This document shows positions 8,799 through 16,831 of a stretch of DNA of 64,000 nucleotides, in pieces. How positions within the stretch are numbered: the first letter of the stretch is position 1; the number at the start of each line of letters is the position of its first letter. The position numbers and the translations under genes are program-made. Source of the DNA: Nannocystis punicea. GTDB lineage: Bacteria; Myxococcota_A; Polyangia; Nannocystales; Nannocystaceae. Under the pieces are notes generated by a model. The model had not been told where the DNA came from and did not search any database. It saw nothing but the letters and a program-made list of their open reading frames with translations. Location of the stretch: positions 7,786,001 to 7,850,000 of the forward strand of contig NZ_CP114040.1 of assembly GCF_026965555.1 (NCBI RefSeq), in the 5' to 3' direction.

Positions 8799-10021
8799 TC
8801 GCCGACGACCTCGAGCCCGAAGCCGCCCTCGCGCGCGTCCTCGCCGCCTGCGCCCCCCTGCCCGGCGAGCGGAGGGCCTTGCCGGCCGCGCGCGGCCGCG
8901 TCCTCGCCGAGACCCTGCAGGCCCGCTGGGCCATGCCCGGGGCCGACGTCAGCACCATGGACGGCTGGGCGGTGCGCGCCGTCGACCTGTCCTCGGAGAC
9001 AGGCGAGGTCGAGCTCGCGGTCGCCGGCGAGAGCGCCGCCGGTCACCCCTCCGCCGCCGCGCTGCGGCCGGGCGAGGCCGCGCGGATCTCCACCGGCGCG
9101 GTCCTGCCGCCGGGCGCCGACGCGGTGGTCGCCCAGGAGGACGTCGAACGCCGGGGCGAGCGCCTGCGCATCGACCTCGCCCGCGCCGGCCAGGTGCGGC
9201 CCGGGCACTTCGTCCGCAAGGCCGGCAGCGACCTCGCGGCCGGGGTCGAGATCCTGTCCCCCGGGACAGCCCTGCGCCCCGGCGACCTGGCGCTGGCCGC
9301 CGGGGCCGGTCACCCCGACGTCCTGGTCCACCGGGCCCCGCGGGTCACCGTCCTGTGCACCGGCGACGAGCTGGTCGACATCGGCTGTCCTCCGGGACAT
9401 GGCCAGGTCGTCAGCAGCAACGGCCTCATGCTCGCCTGCCAGGCCGAGGAGGCCGGCGCCGACGTGCGCGACCTCGGGCGCGTCGGTGACGAGCCCGAGG
9501 CGCTGCGCCGGGCCCTGGCCGACGCCGCCGCGGGCGCCGACGTCGTGCTTGTCAGCGGCGGGATCTCGGTCGGCGACCACGACCTCGTGTGGCCGGCCCT
9601 GCTCGCGCTCGGGGTCGAGCCGATCTTCCGCCGCGTCCGCCTGCGCCCCGGGCGGCCGCTGGCGTTCGCCCGCCTCGGCGACGCGCTGGTGTTCGCCCTG
9701 CCCGGCAACCCGGCCAGCACCTACGTCGGCTTCGAGCTGTTCGCCCGCCCCGCCCTGCGCCGCCTGGGCGGCCACCTGAACGTCGAGCGGCCGCGCCGGC
9801 GGGTCGTCCTCGCCGCCCCTGCCGAAGGCGCCGGGCGCCGCACCCACTGCGTCCGCGCCCGCCTGGTCGACGGCCGCGCCGAGCCGCTGCCGAGCCAGGT
9901 CTCCGGCGCCCTGACCTCCCTGCGCGCCTGCGACCTCCTCGTCCTCGTCCCGCCCGGCCCCGGCCTGCCCGCCGGCGCCGAGGCCGAGGCGCTGGTCCTC
10001 GCCGATCCCGGAGTCGCGTGA
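8795..10021 (+). CDS. moeA: Molybdopterin molybdotransferase MoeA
   Basis: 408 residues, the usual MoeA length. Motifs in order: D-V-S-T-M-D-G-W-A-V-R near the N-terminus, I-S-T-G-A-V-L-P-P-G-A-D-A-V-V, the C-T-G-D-E-L motif, S-G-G-I-S-V-G-D-H-D of the MPT-binding domain, and L-P-G-N-P-A-S-T. MoeA inserts molybdate into adenylylated molybdopterin. The ATG overlaps the upstream stop (ATGA at 8795), and its own stop overlaps a GTG (GTGA at 10018) of the pseudouridine synthase gene. Three 14-bp-family dyads are translated in frame within it (8986-9003, 9254-9269, 9385-9400), all in positions the protein appears to tolerate. No other molybdenum cofactor gene is nearby. Confidence 0.93.
   Translation: MIADDLEPEAALARVLAACAPLPGERRALPAARGRVLAETLQARWAMPGADVSTMDGWAVRAVDLSSETGEVELAVAGESAAGHPSAAALRPGEAARISTGAVLPPGADAVVAQEDVERRGERLRIDLARAGQVRPGHFVRKAGSDLAAGVEILSPGTALRPGDLALAAGAGHPDVLVHRAPRVTVLCTGDELVDIGCPPGHGQVVSSNGLMLACQAEEAGADVRDLGRVGDEPEALRRALADAAAGADVVLVSGGISVGDHDLVWPALLALGVEPIFRRVRLRPGRPLAFARLGDALVFALPGNPASTYVGFELFARPALRRLGGHLNVERPRRRVVLAAPAEGAGRRTHCVRARLVDGRAEPLPSQVSGALTSLRACDLLVLVPPGPGLPAGAEAEALVLADPGVA
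8986..9003. repeat. 14-bp-family dyad in moeA, CC/GG arms
   Basis: CCTGTC-CTCGGA-GACAGG: perfect 6-bp arms. The outer pairs are C-G where other copies have A-T, a compensatory change. A second copy at 9254-9269 reads CTGTCCC-CC-GGGACAG. Confidence 0.7.
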
Positions 10022-11247
10022 CGCGCTCCAACAGAGGTCCTGAAGGCCAGGTCCCGAAGGACAGGGCGAATGGACCAGGTCCCGAGGACCAGGCCCCAAA
10101 GGCCAGGGCGGAGGGGACAGGTCCCAAAGGCCAGGCTTCGAGGGCCGGCACGAACAGGACCGTGGAACACGCCGATTCGGCCAGCGCGCGGAGTGAGACG
10201 AGGACGGCCGGCCGGTCCGCGCCCCCCGCGGGCACGCTCTCCGACCGCCACGACTTCTCCACCCGCCCCGCAGACGCGCCCTCCGACCGCCACGACCTCT
10301 CCACCCGTCCCGCAGACGCGCCCTCCGACAACCTCTCCACCCGCCTCGTCTGCGTCGCCGAGTCCGAGGACGACGGTGCCCGCGCCGACGTCGTCCTCGG
10401 CCGGCGCCTCGTCGGCCTGTCGCGCCGGGTCGCGCGGGAGCTCGCGCTGGCCGGGCGGCTCACGGTCGACGGCCGGCGGGCCCCGCCGTCGCACCGCGTC
10501 CGCGCCGGCGAGCGCCTCGAGCTCGCAGCTCCGGCCGCGCCCGCGGTCGTCGAAGGTCCCGAGCTGCTCGCTGCCACCGACGCCCTCGTCTACGTCGTCA
10601 AGCCGGCCGGCCTGCACACCCATCGCCTGCGGCCCGACGATCCGCCCGCCCTGGCCGATCGCGTGGCCGCCCGCTTCCCCGAGTGCGCGGCGGCCAGCCT
10701 CGACGTCCGCGAGGGCGGCGCCGTCCACCGGCTCGACCGCGGCACCTCGGGAGTCGTCGCCTTCGCGCGCACCCGCGACGCCTTCCTCGCCGCGCGCGAC
10801 GCCTTCGCCGCCAGCCGCGTCGGCAAGCACTACATGGCCGTTACGACATGTACTTTTGACCATGTGTGGCCGCCCCCGCCCGACTCCTGGCTCGCGCCCG
10901 TGAGCGCCAGCATGGTCGAGGTCCGAGCCCCGCTCGGCCCCGGCTTCGGGCGAGATCGCGTCGCCGTCCGCCGCACCGGTCAACCCGCGCGCACGCGGGT
11001 AGAGCCGCACAGCCCGCCGGGTGCGCGCCGGCTGTGGTCGCTCGAGCTGCTGACCGGCCGTCGCCACCAGGCCCGCGTCCACCTCGCCTGGCTCGGCCTG
11101 CCGATCCTCGGCGACGAGCTCTACGGCGGCGACCCTGCCGATCGCCTGTACCTGCACGCGCTGCGCCTCGACCTCTCGGCCGCGATCGCCGGCGAAGAGC
11201 CGATCACCGCCCCCCTGCCCCCAGAGTTCACCGCGGCGCTCGCATGA
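10018..11247 (+). CDS. RluA-family pseudouridine synthase with repeat-built N-terminus
   Basis: 409 residues from GTG 10018, which overlaps the moeA stop. The first 100 or so residues are low complexity. They are a 14-residue periodic segment (G-P-E-G-Q-V-P-K-D-R-A-N then G-P-E-D-Q-A-P-K-A-R-A-E) encoded by the 14-bp array, then a 14-residue repeat (S-D-R-H-D-L-S-T-R-P-A-D-A-P) encoded by 42-bp tandem repeats. The enzyme proper follows. An S4-like segment (R-R-V-A-R-E-L-A-L-A-G-R-L-T-V-D-G) precedes the RluA core with the catalytic H-R-L-D-R-G-T-S-G, where D attacks the uracil C1'. A dyad at 10847-10864 adds residues after K-H-Y-M-A-V. If the true start were further in, the array would be a leader instead of coding. 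The RNA target is not predictable. Confidence 0.8.
   Translation: MTRSNRGPEGQVPKDRANGPGPEDQAPKARAEGTGPKGQASRAGTNRTVEHADSASARSETRTAGRSAPPAGTLSDRHDFSTRPADAPSDRHDLSTRPADAPSDNLSTRLVCVAESEDDGARADVVLGRRLVGLSRRVARELALAGRLTVDGRRAPPSHRVRAGERLELAAPAAPAVVEGPELLAATDALVYVVKPAGLHTHRLRPDDPPALADRVAARFPECAAASLDVREGGAVHRLDRGTSGVVAFARTRDAFLAARDAFAASRVGKHYMAVTTCTFDHVWPPPPDSWLAPVSASMVEVRAPLGPGFGRDRVAVRRTGQPARTRVEPHSPPGARRLWSLELLTGRRHQARVHLAWLGLPILGDELYGGDPADRLYLHALRLDLSAAIAGEEPITAPLPPEFTAALA
10035..10160. repeat. Nine-unit 14-bp tandem array
   Basis: Eight consecutive 14-mers start at 10035, 10049, 10063, 10077, 10091, 10105, 10119 and 10133 (for example AGGTCCCGAAGGAC and AGGCCCCAAAGGCC). A ninth degenerate unit follows at 10147. 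This is the longest array in the window, in the reverse orientation of the consensus. It is translated as a 14-residue periodic peptide at the start of the pseudouridine synthase. Confidence 0.85.
10239..10342. repeat. 42-bp tandem repeat, about 2.4 copies
   Basis: Copies begin CTCCGACC at 10239 and 10281 and CTCCGACA at 10323, exactly 42 bp apart. Because 42 is a multiple of three, it encodes a 14-residue repeat. The period is also three times the 14-bp unit next to it, which may or may not be coincidence. Confidence 0.8.
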
Positions 11248-12413
11248 TCGCTCGTCGCTGACGTCGCTGCCGGGAGGCGCCGGCTCGCTCGCCAAGGGCC
11301 GATCGTCGATGTGAGTGGAGCAATGGAGTAGGAGCCGTCGCGGCAAGAGTGTAGAGGGGCGTTCGGTGGTGTCGGCGATGAGCGGCAAGCGAGTCGCAGC
11401 GGAGGCAAGTGGGTAGGTCGTTGGGTCGTGCGGCTCGTGCTCGCGAAGGGCCGATCGTCGATGTGAGTGGAGCAAGGGAGTAGGAGCCGTCCTGGCGTAG
11501 AGGGCGCGTTTGCTGATTTCGGTGTCAGCAATCGCGTAGCAATCGAGGCAAGTGGGTAGGTGCATGTTCGCAGGGCGGACATGCCCAAGGTTGAGCAATG
11601 AAGTAGTGTCCTCGCAACGGGCGCCTCGCTGGGATCGGTGGGCTGCAAGCGTGTGGAAAGAGTTGGCTGTTCGAGAGCTGCACGGCCCGAGCGCGGAGCA
11701 GCAAACTCGTAGTTCTTGGGCAAGTGGATAAAGCTGCCGCCTCGAGCGGTCGTCGTCGGGGCACGAGCCTCGATGGAGTTCGCAAGCGAGGAGAGCGAGC
11801 GCGGGAGCCGATGCAGCAAGCAAGTAGAGCTGCTGCTCATGGAGATCGGCAGCGCTGTATCGCCGGCACCATCGAACGCCCCTCTACACTCTTGCCGCGA
11901 CCGCTCTACTCCCTTGCTCCACTCATATCGACGATCGGCCCTTGGCGAGCACGAGGCGCACAGCCCGACGACCTACCCACTTGCCTCCATTGCTACTCGC
12001 TTGCCGCTCATCGCCGACACCACCGAACGCCCCTCTACACTCTTGCCGCGACCGCTCCTACTCCCTTGCTCCGCCTCATCCGCCAACCGCACAGCCCAAC
12101 CTCCTACCCACTCGCTTCCACTGCTACGCGCTTGCTCGCCGACACCGCCCGAACTCGCTCTCTACGCTCTTGTTGTGACGACCTACCCACTTGCCTCCAA
12201 TGCTACGCGCTTGCTGCACACCGACACCAGCGAACGTGACCTGCGACGGCTCCTACGCCCTTGCTCCACTCCTACGCGATTGCCCGCTGACGAGCACCAA
12301 CGCTCTCTACGCTCTTGCTGCGACGGCTCCTACTCCCTTGCTCCGCTCCGCCTTATCCGCCAAGCGTCACCGCCCTCGCCTACCCCCTTGCCATCATTGC
12401 CCCGCCTGCCGCT
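11248..12413. repeat. Inverted block of iterated GCAA-N4-GTAG motifs
   Basis: A non-coding stretch between two convergent genes. From 11320 to 11827 it has 12 copies of GCAA-N4-GTAG, two imperfect: 11320, 11343, 11384, 11404, 11472, 11528, 11548, 11595, 11701, 11720, 11782, 11816. From 11884 to 12391 the orientation flips to CTAC-N4-TTGC with 16 copies, two imperfect: 11884, 11906, 11973, 11993, 12035, 12058, 12104, 12124, 12162, 12183, 12203, 12253, 12272, 12307, 12330, 12380. Most copies form pairs 19-23 bp apart inside larger repeats of roughly 60-110 bp. A 14-bp-family remnant lies at 11563-11590. Open frames here are repetitive and lack ribosome sites. Function unknown; it resembles neither a CRISPR array nor a tRNA cluster. 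Confidence 0.85.
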
Positions 12414-13043
12414 CTACACACCCGGCACCGGCCGCGACCGGTAGGGCGCGTGACTGTAGTATTTCGGCCGCGCGTCCAGCCTCACGTGCAGCCACGGCAC
12501 CGCGCTGCCGGACGTGCTCAGCCACACCGGCGCCGAACTCCGGCCCCATGCGGCTTCCAGCGCCGCGCCGACCGCCTGCCATAGCGCATCGATCTTCCGC
12601 GCCGGGCCAGCCCGCACGAACGCCGCCAGGTGGCCATACGCAGCGTCCTCGGCCGCCGCTCGCGGCACCACCAGCACCGCGTCGCCGCCGAGGTTGGCGA
12701 ACGTGCACACCTGCGCACCCTCGTCATTCTCCAGGTGCTCTGCGAACGCCGCCGACGACGGCTCTGCGCGCGACAGGTGGGGCGCCGACACCACCACCAT
12801 CTCGAACGCCGACGCCGTCGACGTCGCCGACACCGCCGGCGTCTCCCAGAAGAACGCCGGGAACGGGCTCGCCGCCAGCGTCTCGGTGAGCGCCGACCGC
12901 AGCGCCGGATCTACGCGCAGACCGGCCGCGAACGCGGCCCAGGACACCGCCGTACCACCTGACAGGAGCCGATGCCGGCGCGTATCGGCGCCGAGGAGCT
13001 CGCACGTGAATTCTGGAGGACCCGCCACGCCGCGATCGTACAC
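12414..13043 (-). CDS. Uncharacterised protein with WLHVRLD..PKYY signature
   Basis: 209 residues, soluble, no signal peptide. The conserved-looking end carries A-V-P-W-L-H-V-R-L-D-A-R-P-K-Y-Y-S-H-A-P-Y-R. I recall this signature from an uncharacterised family, possibly DUF6940, found in cyanobacteria and proteobacteria. Other features are an F-F-W-E-T-P segment and a central helix-rich part. ATG 13043 is the first start in a frame with good codon use. It is divergent from the PP2C gene (130 bp between starts) and its 3' end abuts the iterated-motif block. No function can be assigned. Confidence 0.65.
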   Translation of the reverse strand: MYDRGVAGPPEFTCELLGADTRRHRLLSGGTAVSWAAFAAGLRVDPALRSALTETLAASPFPAFFWETPAVSATSTASAFEMVVVSAPHLSRAEPSSAAFAEHLENDEGAQVCTFANLGGDAVLVVPRAAAEDAAYGHLAAFVRAGPARKIDALWQAVGAALEAAWGRSSAPVWLSTSGSAVPWLHVRLDARPKYYSHAPYRSRPVPGV

Positions 13044-13160
13044 CTCGCGGTCGCTCGCCGGTCGGCTGGCCGATCGGACAGGCGCTGACGGGCGCGCGCG
13101 GCGACCGGTCGCGCGCCGGGCTTCGCCTCAGAAAGCTCGGTGCGCGCCAGCACGCGGGTG

Positions 13161-13166
13161 TATGCT
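13161..13166 (+). promoter_or_regulatory. -10 box for a near-leaderless PP2C transcript
   Basis: TATGCT at 13161-13166 lies only 6 nt before ATG 13173, so transcription from it would start at about the A of the start codon. GAGG at 13169-13172 could be a ribosome site only if transcription started further upstream. Confidence 0.4.
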
Positions 13167-13172
13167 TCGAGG

Positions 13173-14000
13173 ATGCGAACCCGGCACTTCGGCGCGACCG
13201 ACCCTGGTTTGCGGCGGAGCCACAACGAGGACGCCTTCCTCGCCGACGAGCAGCTCGGGCTCTTCATCGTCTGCGACGGCGTCGGCGGGCGAGCATTCGG
13301 CGAGGTCGCCTCGCAGGAGACCGTCGAGATCATCTGGGAGTGGGTCAAGCGCGAGGCCGCGGAGATCGCCGCCGCGACCGACGAGGCCCGGGTCGCGCGG
13401 CGCATGGTCGTGCACGCGCGGCCGTTGCCGGGCCCGCAGGTGTGGCTCACGCCCGCCACCGTCGCGCGGCTCGGCGCGCTGATCCGCGGCGCGCTGCAGA
13501 ACGCCTGCTACATGGTCCACGGCATGGCCGAGGTCGACGCCAACTACTCGGGCATGAGCACCACCGCCTCCGTCGTGCTCGTCGCCGGCGAGCTGGCGGT
13601 CATCGGCCAGGTCGGCGACTCGCGGGTCTACCTCGCGCGGGGCGACGACGTGCGCCAGCTTACCGAGGATCACACCCTGCTCAACATGCAGGTCAAGCAG
13701 GGCCTCGTCAGCCCCGAGCAGGCGCGCGGACGCAAGAGTCAGATCACCCGCGCGATCGGCCTCCACGACTTCGTCGAGGTCGACATCCTCGCCTTCCCGC
13801 TGCAGATCGGCGACCGCCTGCTGCTCTGCTCCGACGGCCTGCACGAGTACCTCGACAGCGCCGACACCTTGACCGACCTGTTCCACCTCGACGCCCGCGA
13901 CGCCGCGCCGGCCGCCATCGCCCACGCCAACGCGTGCGGCGGCAAGGACAACATCACCGCCCTGTTCGTCGAGCTCCTCGACAACACCCGCGGCCCGTGA
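13173..14000 (+). CDS. PP2C-family Ser/Thr phosphatase
   Basis: 275 residues. All PP2C metal-site motifs are in place: L-R-R-S-H-N-E-D-A-F near the N-terminus, V-C-D-G-V-G-G, the S-T-T-A-S-V-V-L-V core, Q-V-G-D-S-R-V-Y-L, L-L-C-S-D-G-L-H-E-Y-L and G-G-K-D-N-I-T-A-L near the C-terminus. These enzymes are Mn/Mg-dependent and usually reverse bacterial Ser/Thr kinase action. An insert of about 40 residues follows the second motif. ATG 13173 is preferred over 13140 because the conserved fold begins at once and the codon is flanked by GAGG. The only Hanks-type kinase in the window is 28 kb away. Confidence 0.9.
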   Translation: MRTRHFGATDPGLRRSHNEDAFLADEQLGLFIVCDGVGGRAFGEVASQETVEIIWEWVKREAAEIAAATDEARVARRMVVHARPLPGPQVWLTPATVARLGALIRGALQNACYMVHGMAEVDANYSGMSTTASVVLVAGELAVIGQVGDSRVYLARGDDVRQLTEDHTLLNMQVKQGLVSPEQARGRKSQITRAIGLHDFVEVDILAFPLQIGDRLLLCSDGLHEYLDSADTLTDLFHLDARDAAPAAIAHANACGGKDNITALFVELLDNTRGP

Positions 14001-14051
14001 CCGCCCGCTCGTCGAGCTCCTCGAAGCGCCCGCGACCCGCGACCGCCCGGC
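13966..14051. repeat. 43-bp imperfect tandem duplication over a stop codon
   Basis: The segment 13966-14008, which includes the phosphatase TGA, is followed directly by a diverged copy at 14009-14051. Both start TCGTCGAGCTCCTCGA and end near GACCGCCCG. The duplicate lies outside the gene. Confidence 0.6.
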
Positions 14052-14475
14052 CGGATCTTCGACAGCGCCCGTGCATCGCGACCTCCTGCCTCGACGCGGC
14101 AATCGGCGACGCGCGCCTGCGCGCATCGAACGCTTCACCGATCGATCTCGCCGACGTCATCCCCCGCAAGCGCCGCACAGCTCGCCTTAGGACGAGCCCG
14201 CCGGCACACCCCGCCGCTGTCTCCGCCACCTGTCTCTTCCGCCAGGAGGCCGCGTACCTCGAGTCGGCGACCGCGGCGCACCGTAGAGCCCGCGCCACGG
14301 GCGAGCCCCGCGACCAGCTTGCGGCCGCGACAGAATGCACATACCTGACCGATGGGACACCTGCCGAGCCGCGCGCGGTCGCGCGCTCCCGGGGCGGCTC
14401 CCCGGCGACCTCCGCGGCGTGCAGCGGTTTACGCGTCTTCTCATCGCCGGCGGATGGGGCTCCAATGGCTGCACC
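14052..14475. other. Intergenic region, nothing recognised
   Basis: About 420 bp upstream of the globin lipoprotein gene. No gene, hairpin terminator or clear promoter was seen. Open frames are shadows. Confidence 0.4.
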
Positions 14476-16200
14476 ATGCGTCGCTCCCTTACTCCCTGCA
14501 CCCTGGCCTTGCTCGGACTCGTCCTCATGCCCGCATGCGGCGACGACGGCACCGCGACCACCGAGAGCGCGAGCGAGACGACCGACAGCACCGGCACCAC
14601 CGACGACACGACCACCGCCGCGCCGACCACCGAGCCGCCGACCTCCTCGACCACGGTCGAGCCGACGTCGACGACGACCACCACGGAGACGGCGACCGAT
14701 CCGCTGACCGGCACCACCACGCTCGACACCGACACCACCACCGACACCACCACCGGCGAGCCTGCGACCCTGTGCGAGCGGCTCGGCGGCGAGGCCGGCG
14801 TGGGCGAGCTGGTCGACGGCGCGCTGGGGGTCGTGCTGAGCGACGACAAGGTCAACGGCTACTTCCTCAACAGCGACGTCGACGCCGGCAACCTGCGCGC
14901 CTGTCTGATCAAGCAGCTCGGCGCGGTGGCCGGCTGCGCGGGCGTCGAGTACGACTGCCTCGACATGAAGACCGCGCACGCGGGCCTCGGGATCTCGACC
15001 GCCGACTTCATGGACTTCGCGCTCGACTTCTCGACCGCGCTCGACGCCCACCAGGGCGCGCACCCCGACCTGAGCGACGACGACAAGACCGCGATCCTCA
15101 CCGCCCTCGGCGACCTCGCCCCCGACATCGTCGAGGACGCGAAAAACGACCTCACCGTCTACCAGCGCGTCGGTCGCAAGCCGGCGATCAAGGGCCTCGT
15201 CGGCGCCCCGGGCCAGGCCGGCTCGTTCGTCGACAACGTCGCCAACGACGCCGCCATCAACGGCTTCTTCGGCGCCACCGACTTCGAGCGCCTCAACACC
15301 TGTCTCACGCGCCAGGTCGGCGGCATCGACGGGCCCACCAAGTACGGCCTCGAGGTCGACGCCCCGGACGGCGTCGACCCCGGCGTCGGCGCCGGCGCGG
15401 CGTGCAAGACCATGGCCGAGGTGCACGTCGGCCTGCTCGACGCCAACGACAACGTCGGCATCGACATCAACGACTTCGGCGCGCTGGTGGCCGACCTCGT
15501 CACCGCGATGGAGGCCGCCGGCGTCGCCGCGACCGACCAGGAGGCGATCCTCGCCGTCCTCGGCCCGATGTGCGAGGACATCCTGGCGCCCGAGTTCAAG
15601 AACCAGTGCCCCGGCGCCAACAAGGTCGAGACCGTCGAGGCCCTGAACCTCGCCTTGCCGATCCCCGACGACGGCTACGACGCCTCGCTCGCCAGCATGG
15701 CCTGCGCCGTCCTCGACGTGCCCGACGACGGCATCAATTTCGTCGGCTCGGTCGCCGTCACGGTCGCCGCCGACCACACCTTCGTCGGCGACCTGGTGAT
15801 CAAGATCCAGGGCCCCGACGGCACCCTCTCCACCATCCTCAGCCGCCCCGGCCTCGCCGAGGCCAACGACGGCCAGGGCGATTGCTGCGGCGACAACGCC
15901 AACATCAGCCAGTCGATGCCGCTCATGTTCAAGAACGGCGGGGCCACCGACGCCGAGCAGATCGGCGCCGCCCTCCCGAACACCGGCGACATCGTGTGTG
16001 TCAACGAGCAGCCGCCGATCGCCTGCGAGTTCCACCCCAACCCCGGCGCCGGCCCGGGCATGGACCTCGACGACTTCCTCGGCCTGACCGCCAACGGCAC
16101 CTGGCGCGTCTGCATCGGCGACGCCGGCGGCGGCGACACCGGCACCCTGCACGGCGTGACCCTCGGGATCGACAAGGTCAAGTACGACCCGACGCCCTGA
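14476..16200 (+). CDS. Lipoprotein with two truncated-globin domains and a P-domain
   Basis: 574 residues. A signal peptide ends in a lipobox (L-M-P-A-C21), and residues 22-98 are a Thr-rich linker. Residues 99-218 read as a group I truncated haemoglobin: C-E-R-L-G-G-E-A-G-V, V-N-G-Y-F-L-N, and M-K-T-A-H-A-G-L-G-I with the proximal His at about 168. Residues 228-370 are a second, diverged copy with I-N-G-F-F and M-A-E-V-H-V-G-L, His at about 317. The usual distal Tyr of helix B seems absent in the first copy. Residues 385-570 fit the beta-sandwich P-domain of proprotein convertases (G-D-L-V-I-K-I-Q-G-P-D-G-T and N-G-T-W-R-V-C-I-G-D). Multiple Cys suggest disulphides. Globins are normally cytoplasmic, so an exported tandem pair is unusual. 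Whether it binds haem is untested. Confidence 0.75.
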   Translation: MRRSLTPCTLALLGLVLMPACGDDGTATTESASETTDSTGTTDDTTTAAPTTEPPTSSTTVEPTSTTTTTETATDPLTGTTTLDTDTTTDTTTGEPATLCERLGGEAGVGELVDGALGVVLSDDKVNGYFLNSDVDAGNLRACLIKQLGAVAGCAGVEYDCLDMKTAHAGLGISTADFMDFALDFSTALDAHQGAHPDLSDDDKTAILTALGDLAPDIVEDAKNDLTVYQRVGRKPAIKGLVGAPGQAGSFVDNVANDAAINGFFGATDFERLNTCLTRQVGGIDGPTKYGLEVDAPDGVDPGVGAGAACKTMAEVHVGLLDANDNVGIDINDFGALVADLVTAMEAAGVAATDQEAILAVLGPMCEDILAPEFKNQCPGANKVETVEALNLALPIPDDGYDASLASMACAVLDVPDDGINFVGSVAVTVAADHTFVGDLVIKIQGPDGTLSTILSRPGLAEANDGQGDCCGDNANISQSMPLMFKNGGATDAEQIGAALPNTGDIVCVNEQPPIACEFHPNPGAGPGMDLDDFLGLTANGTWRVCIGDAGGGDTGTLHGVTLGIDKVKYDPTP

Positions 16201-16831
16201 GCCGCGCCGCCAGCTCCATCAGCGCCCCGGCGACGGCCGCGGTCTCGCGGCCGTCGTCGTACAGCGTCGCGTCGGCCAGCGCGTGGTTCGACGGGTGCAT
16301 CACGTAGGCGTGCAGCCGCGCGGCCGCGATCGGCCGCCCCTGCGCCGCGAGGCGAGCCCCCAGAGTCGCCACCGCCGCCTCCGCGTCCGCGCCCGGCAAC
16401 AGCAGGACCACCCGCGCCCGCGCCAGCGCCGCCTTGACCGCCGCCCGCAGATCGAGGTGCTCGTAGATCGAGTGACCGGCGCCGAAGTCGAGGATCGCGT
16501 CGTCACCTGTCCCATGGACCATATCGACGATCGCCGCCGCCTTGGCCTCCTCGAGCGCGCGCGCGGCCGCCTGCTCGCCACGCGCCGCCACCAGCCGGGC
16601 CCGCACCGCCTGCAGCCAGGCCCGCCGGCGCGCGGGCACGACGTCGCCGCCGACCACCCACTCGCCCGGCTCGACCGCCGCGACCGCCGGCTGCGCGCGC
16701 AGGTGCGGCCACCAGCGGGCGTCGACCTCGAGCGCGACGCGACCTGTCTCCTTGGCCAGATGCTCGGCGCAGCAGGTCTTGCCCGCGCCCGGCGGCCCGA
16801 TCAGCGCCAGCGGGCCCGACCGCTCAGCCAC
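16178..16831 (-). CDS. P-loop kinase/ATPase-like protein, third gene of the maturase operon
   Basis: 217 residues from GTG 16831, which overlaps the end of the radical SAM gene by 8 bp; longer versions would run far into that gene. A Walker A motif G-P-P-G-A-G-K-T lies 10 residues from the start, as in shikimate-kinase-like small-molecule kinases. It is followed by E-V-D-A-R-W-W and a helical region with I-L-D-F-G-A-G-H-S and V-V-L-L-L-P-G-A-D. No obvious lid or substrate motif points to a known reaction. Overlap with the upstream gene suggests a shared function with the maturase, for example supplying or modifying a small molecule. Its 3' end overlaps the globin lipoprotein 3' end by 23 bp on the other strand. 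Confidence 0.7.
   Translation of the reverse strand: MAERSGPLALIGPPGAGKTCCAEHLAKETGRVALEVDARWWPHLRAQPAVAAVEPGEWVVGGDVVPARRRAWLQAVRARLVAARGEQAAARALEEAKAAAIVDMVHGTGDDAILDFGAGHSIYEHLDLRAAVKAALARARVVLLLPGADAEAAVATLGARLAAQGRPIAAARLHAYVMHPSNHALADATLYDDGRETAAVAGALMELAARLRASGRT

Noticed and set aside
11320..12391. CRISPR array
   Set aside because: The repeat is only 12 nt with a variable middle, spacing is uneven (19-68 bp), orientation flips half way, and no cas gene is near.
11716..12889. Protein-coding genes within the iterated-motif block
   Set aside because: Frames such as 11716-12444 translate the repeat itself, change content with each repeat, and have no ribosome site or motif.
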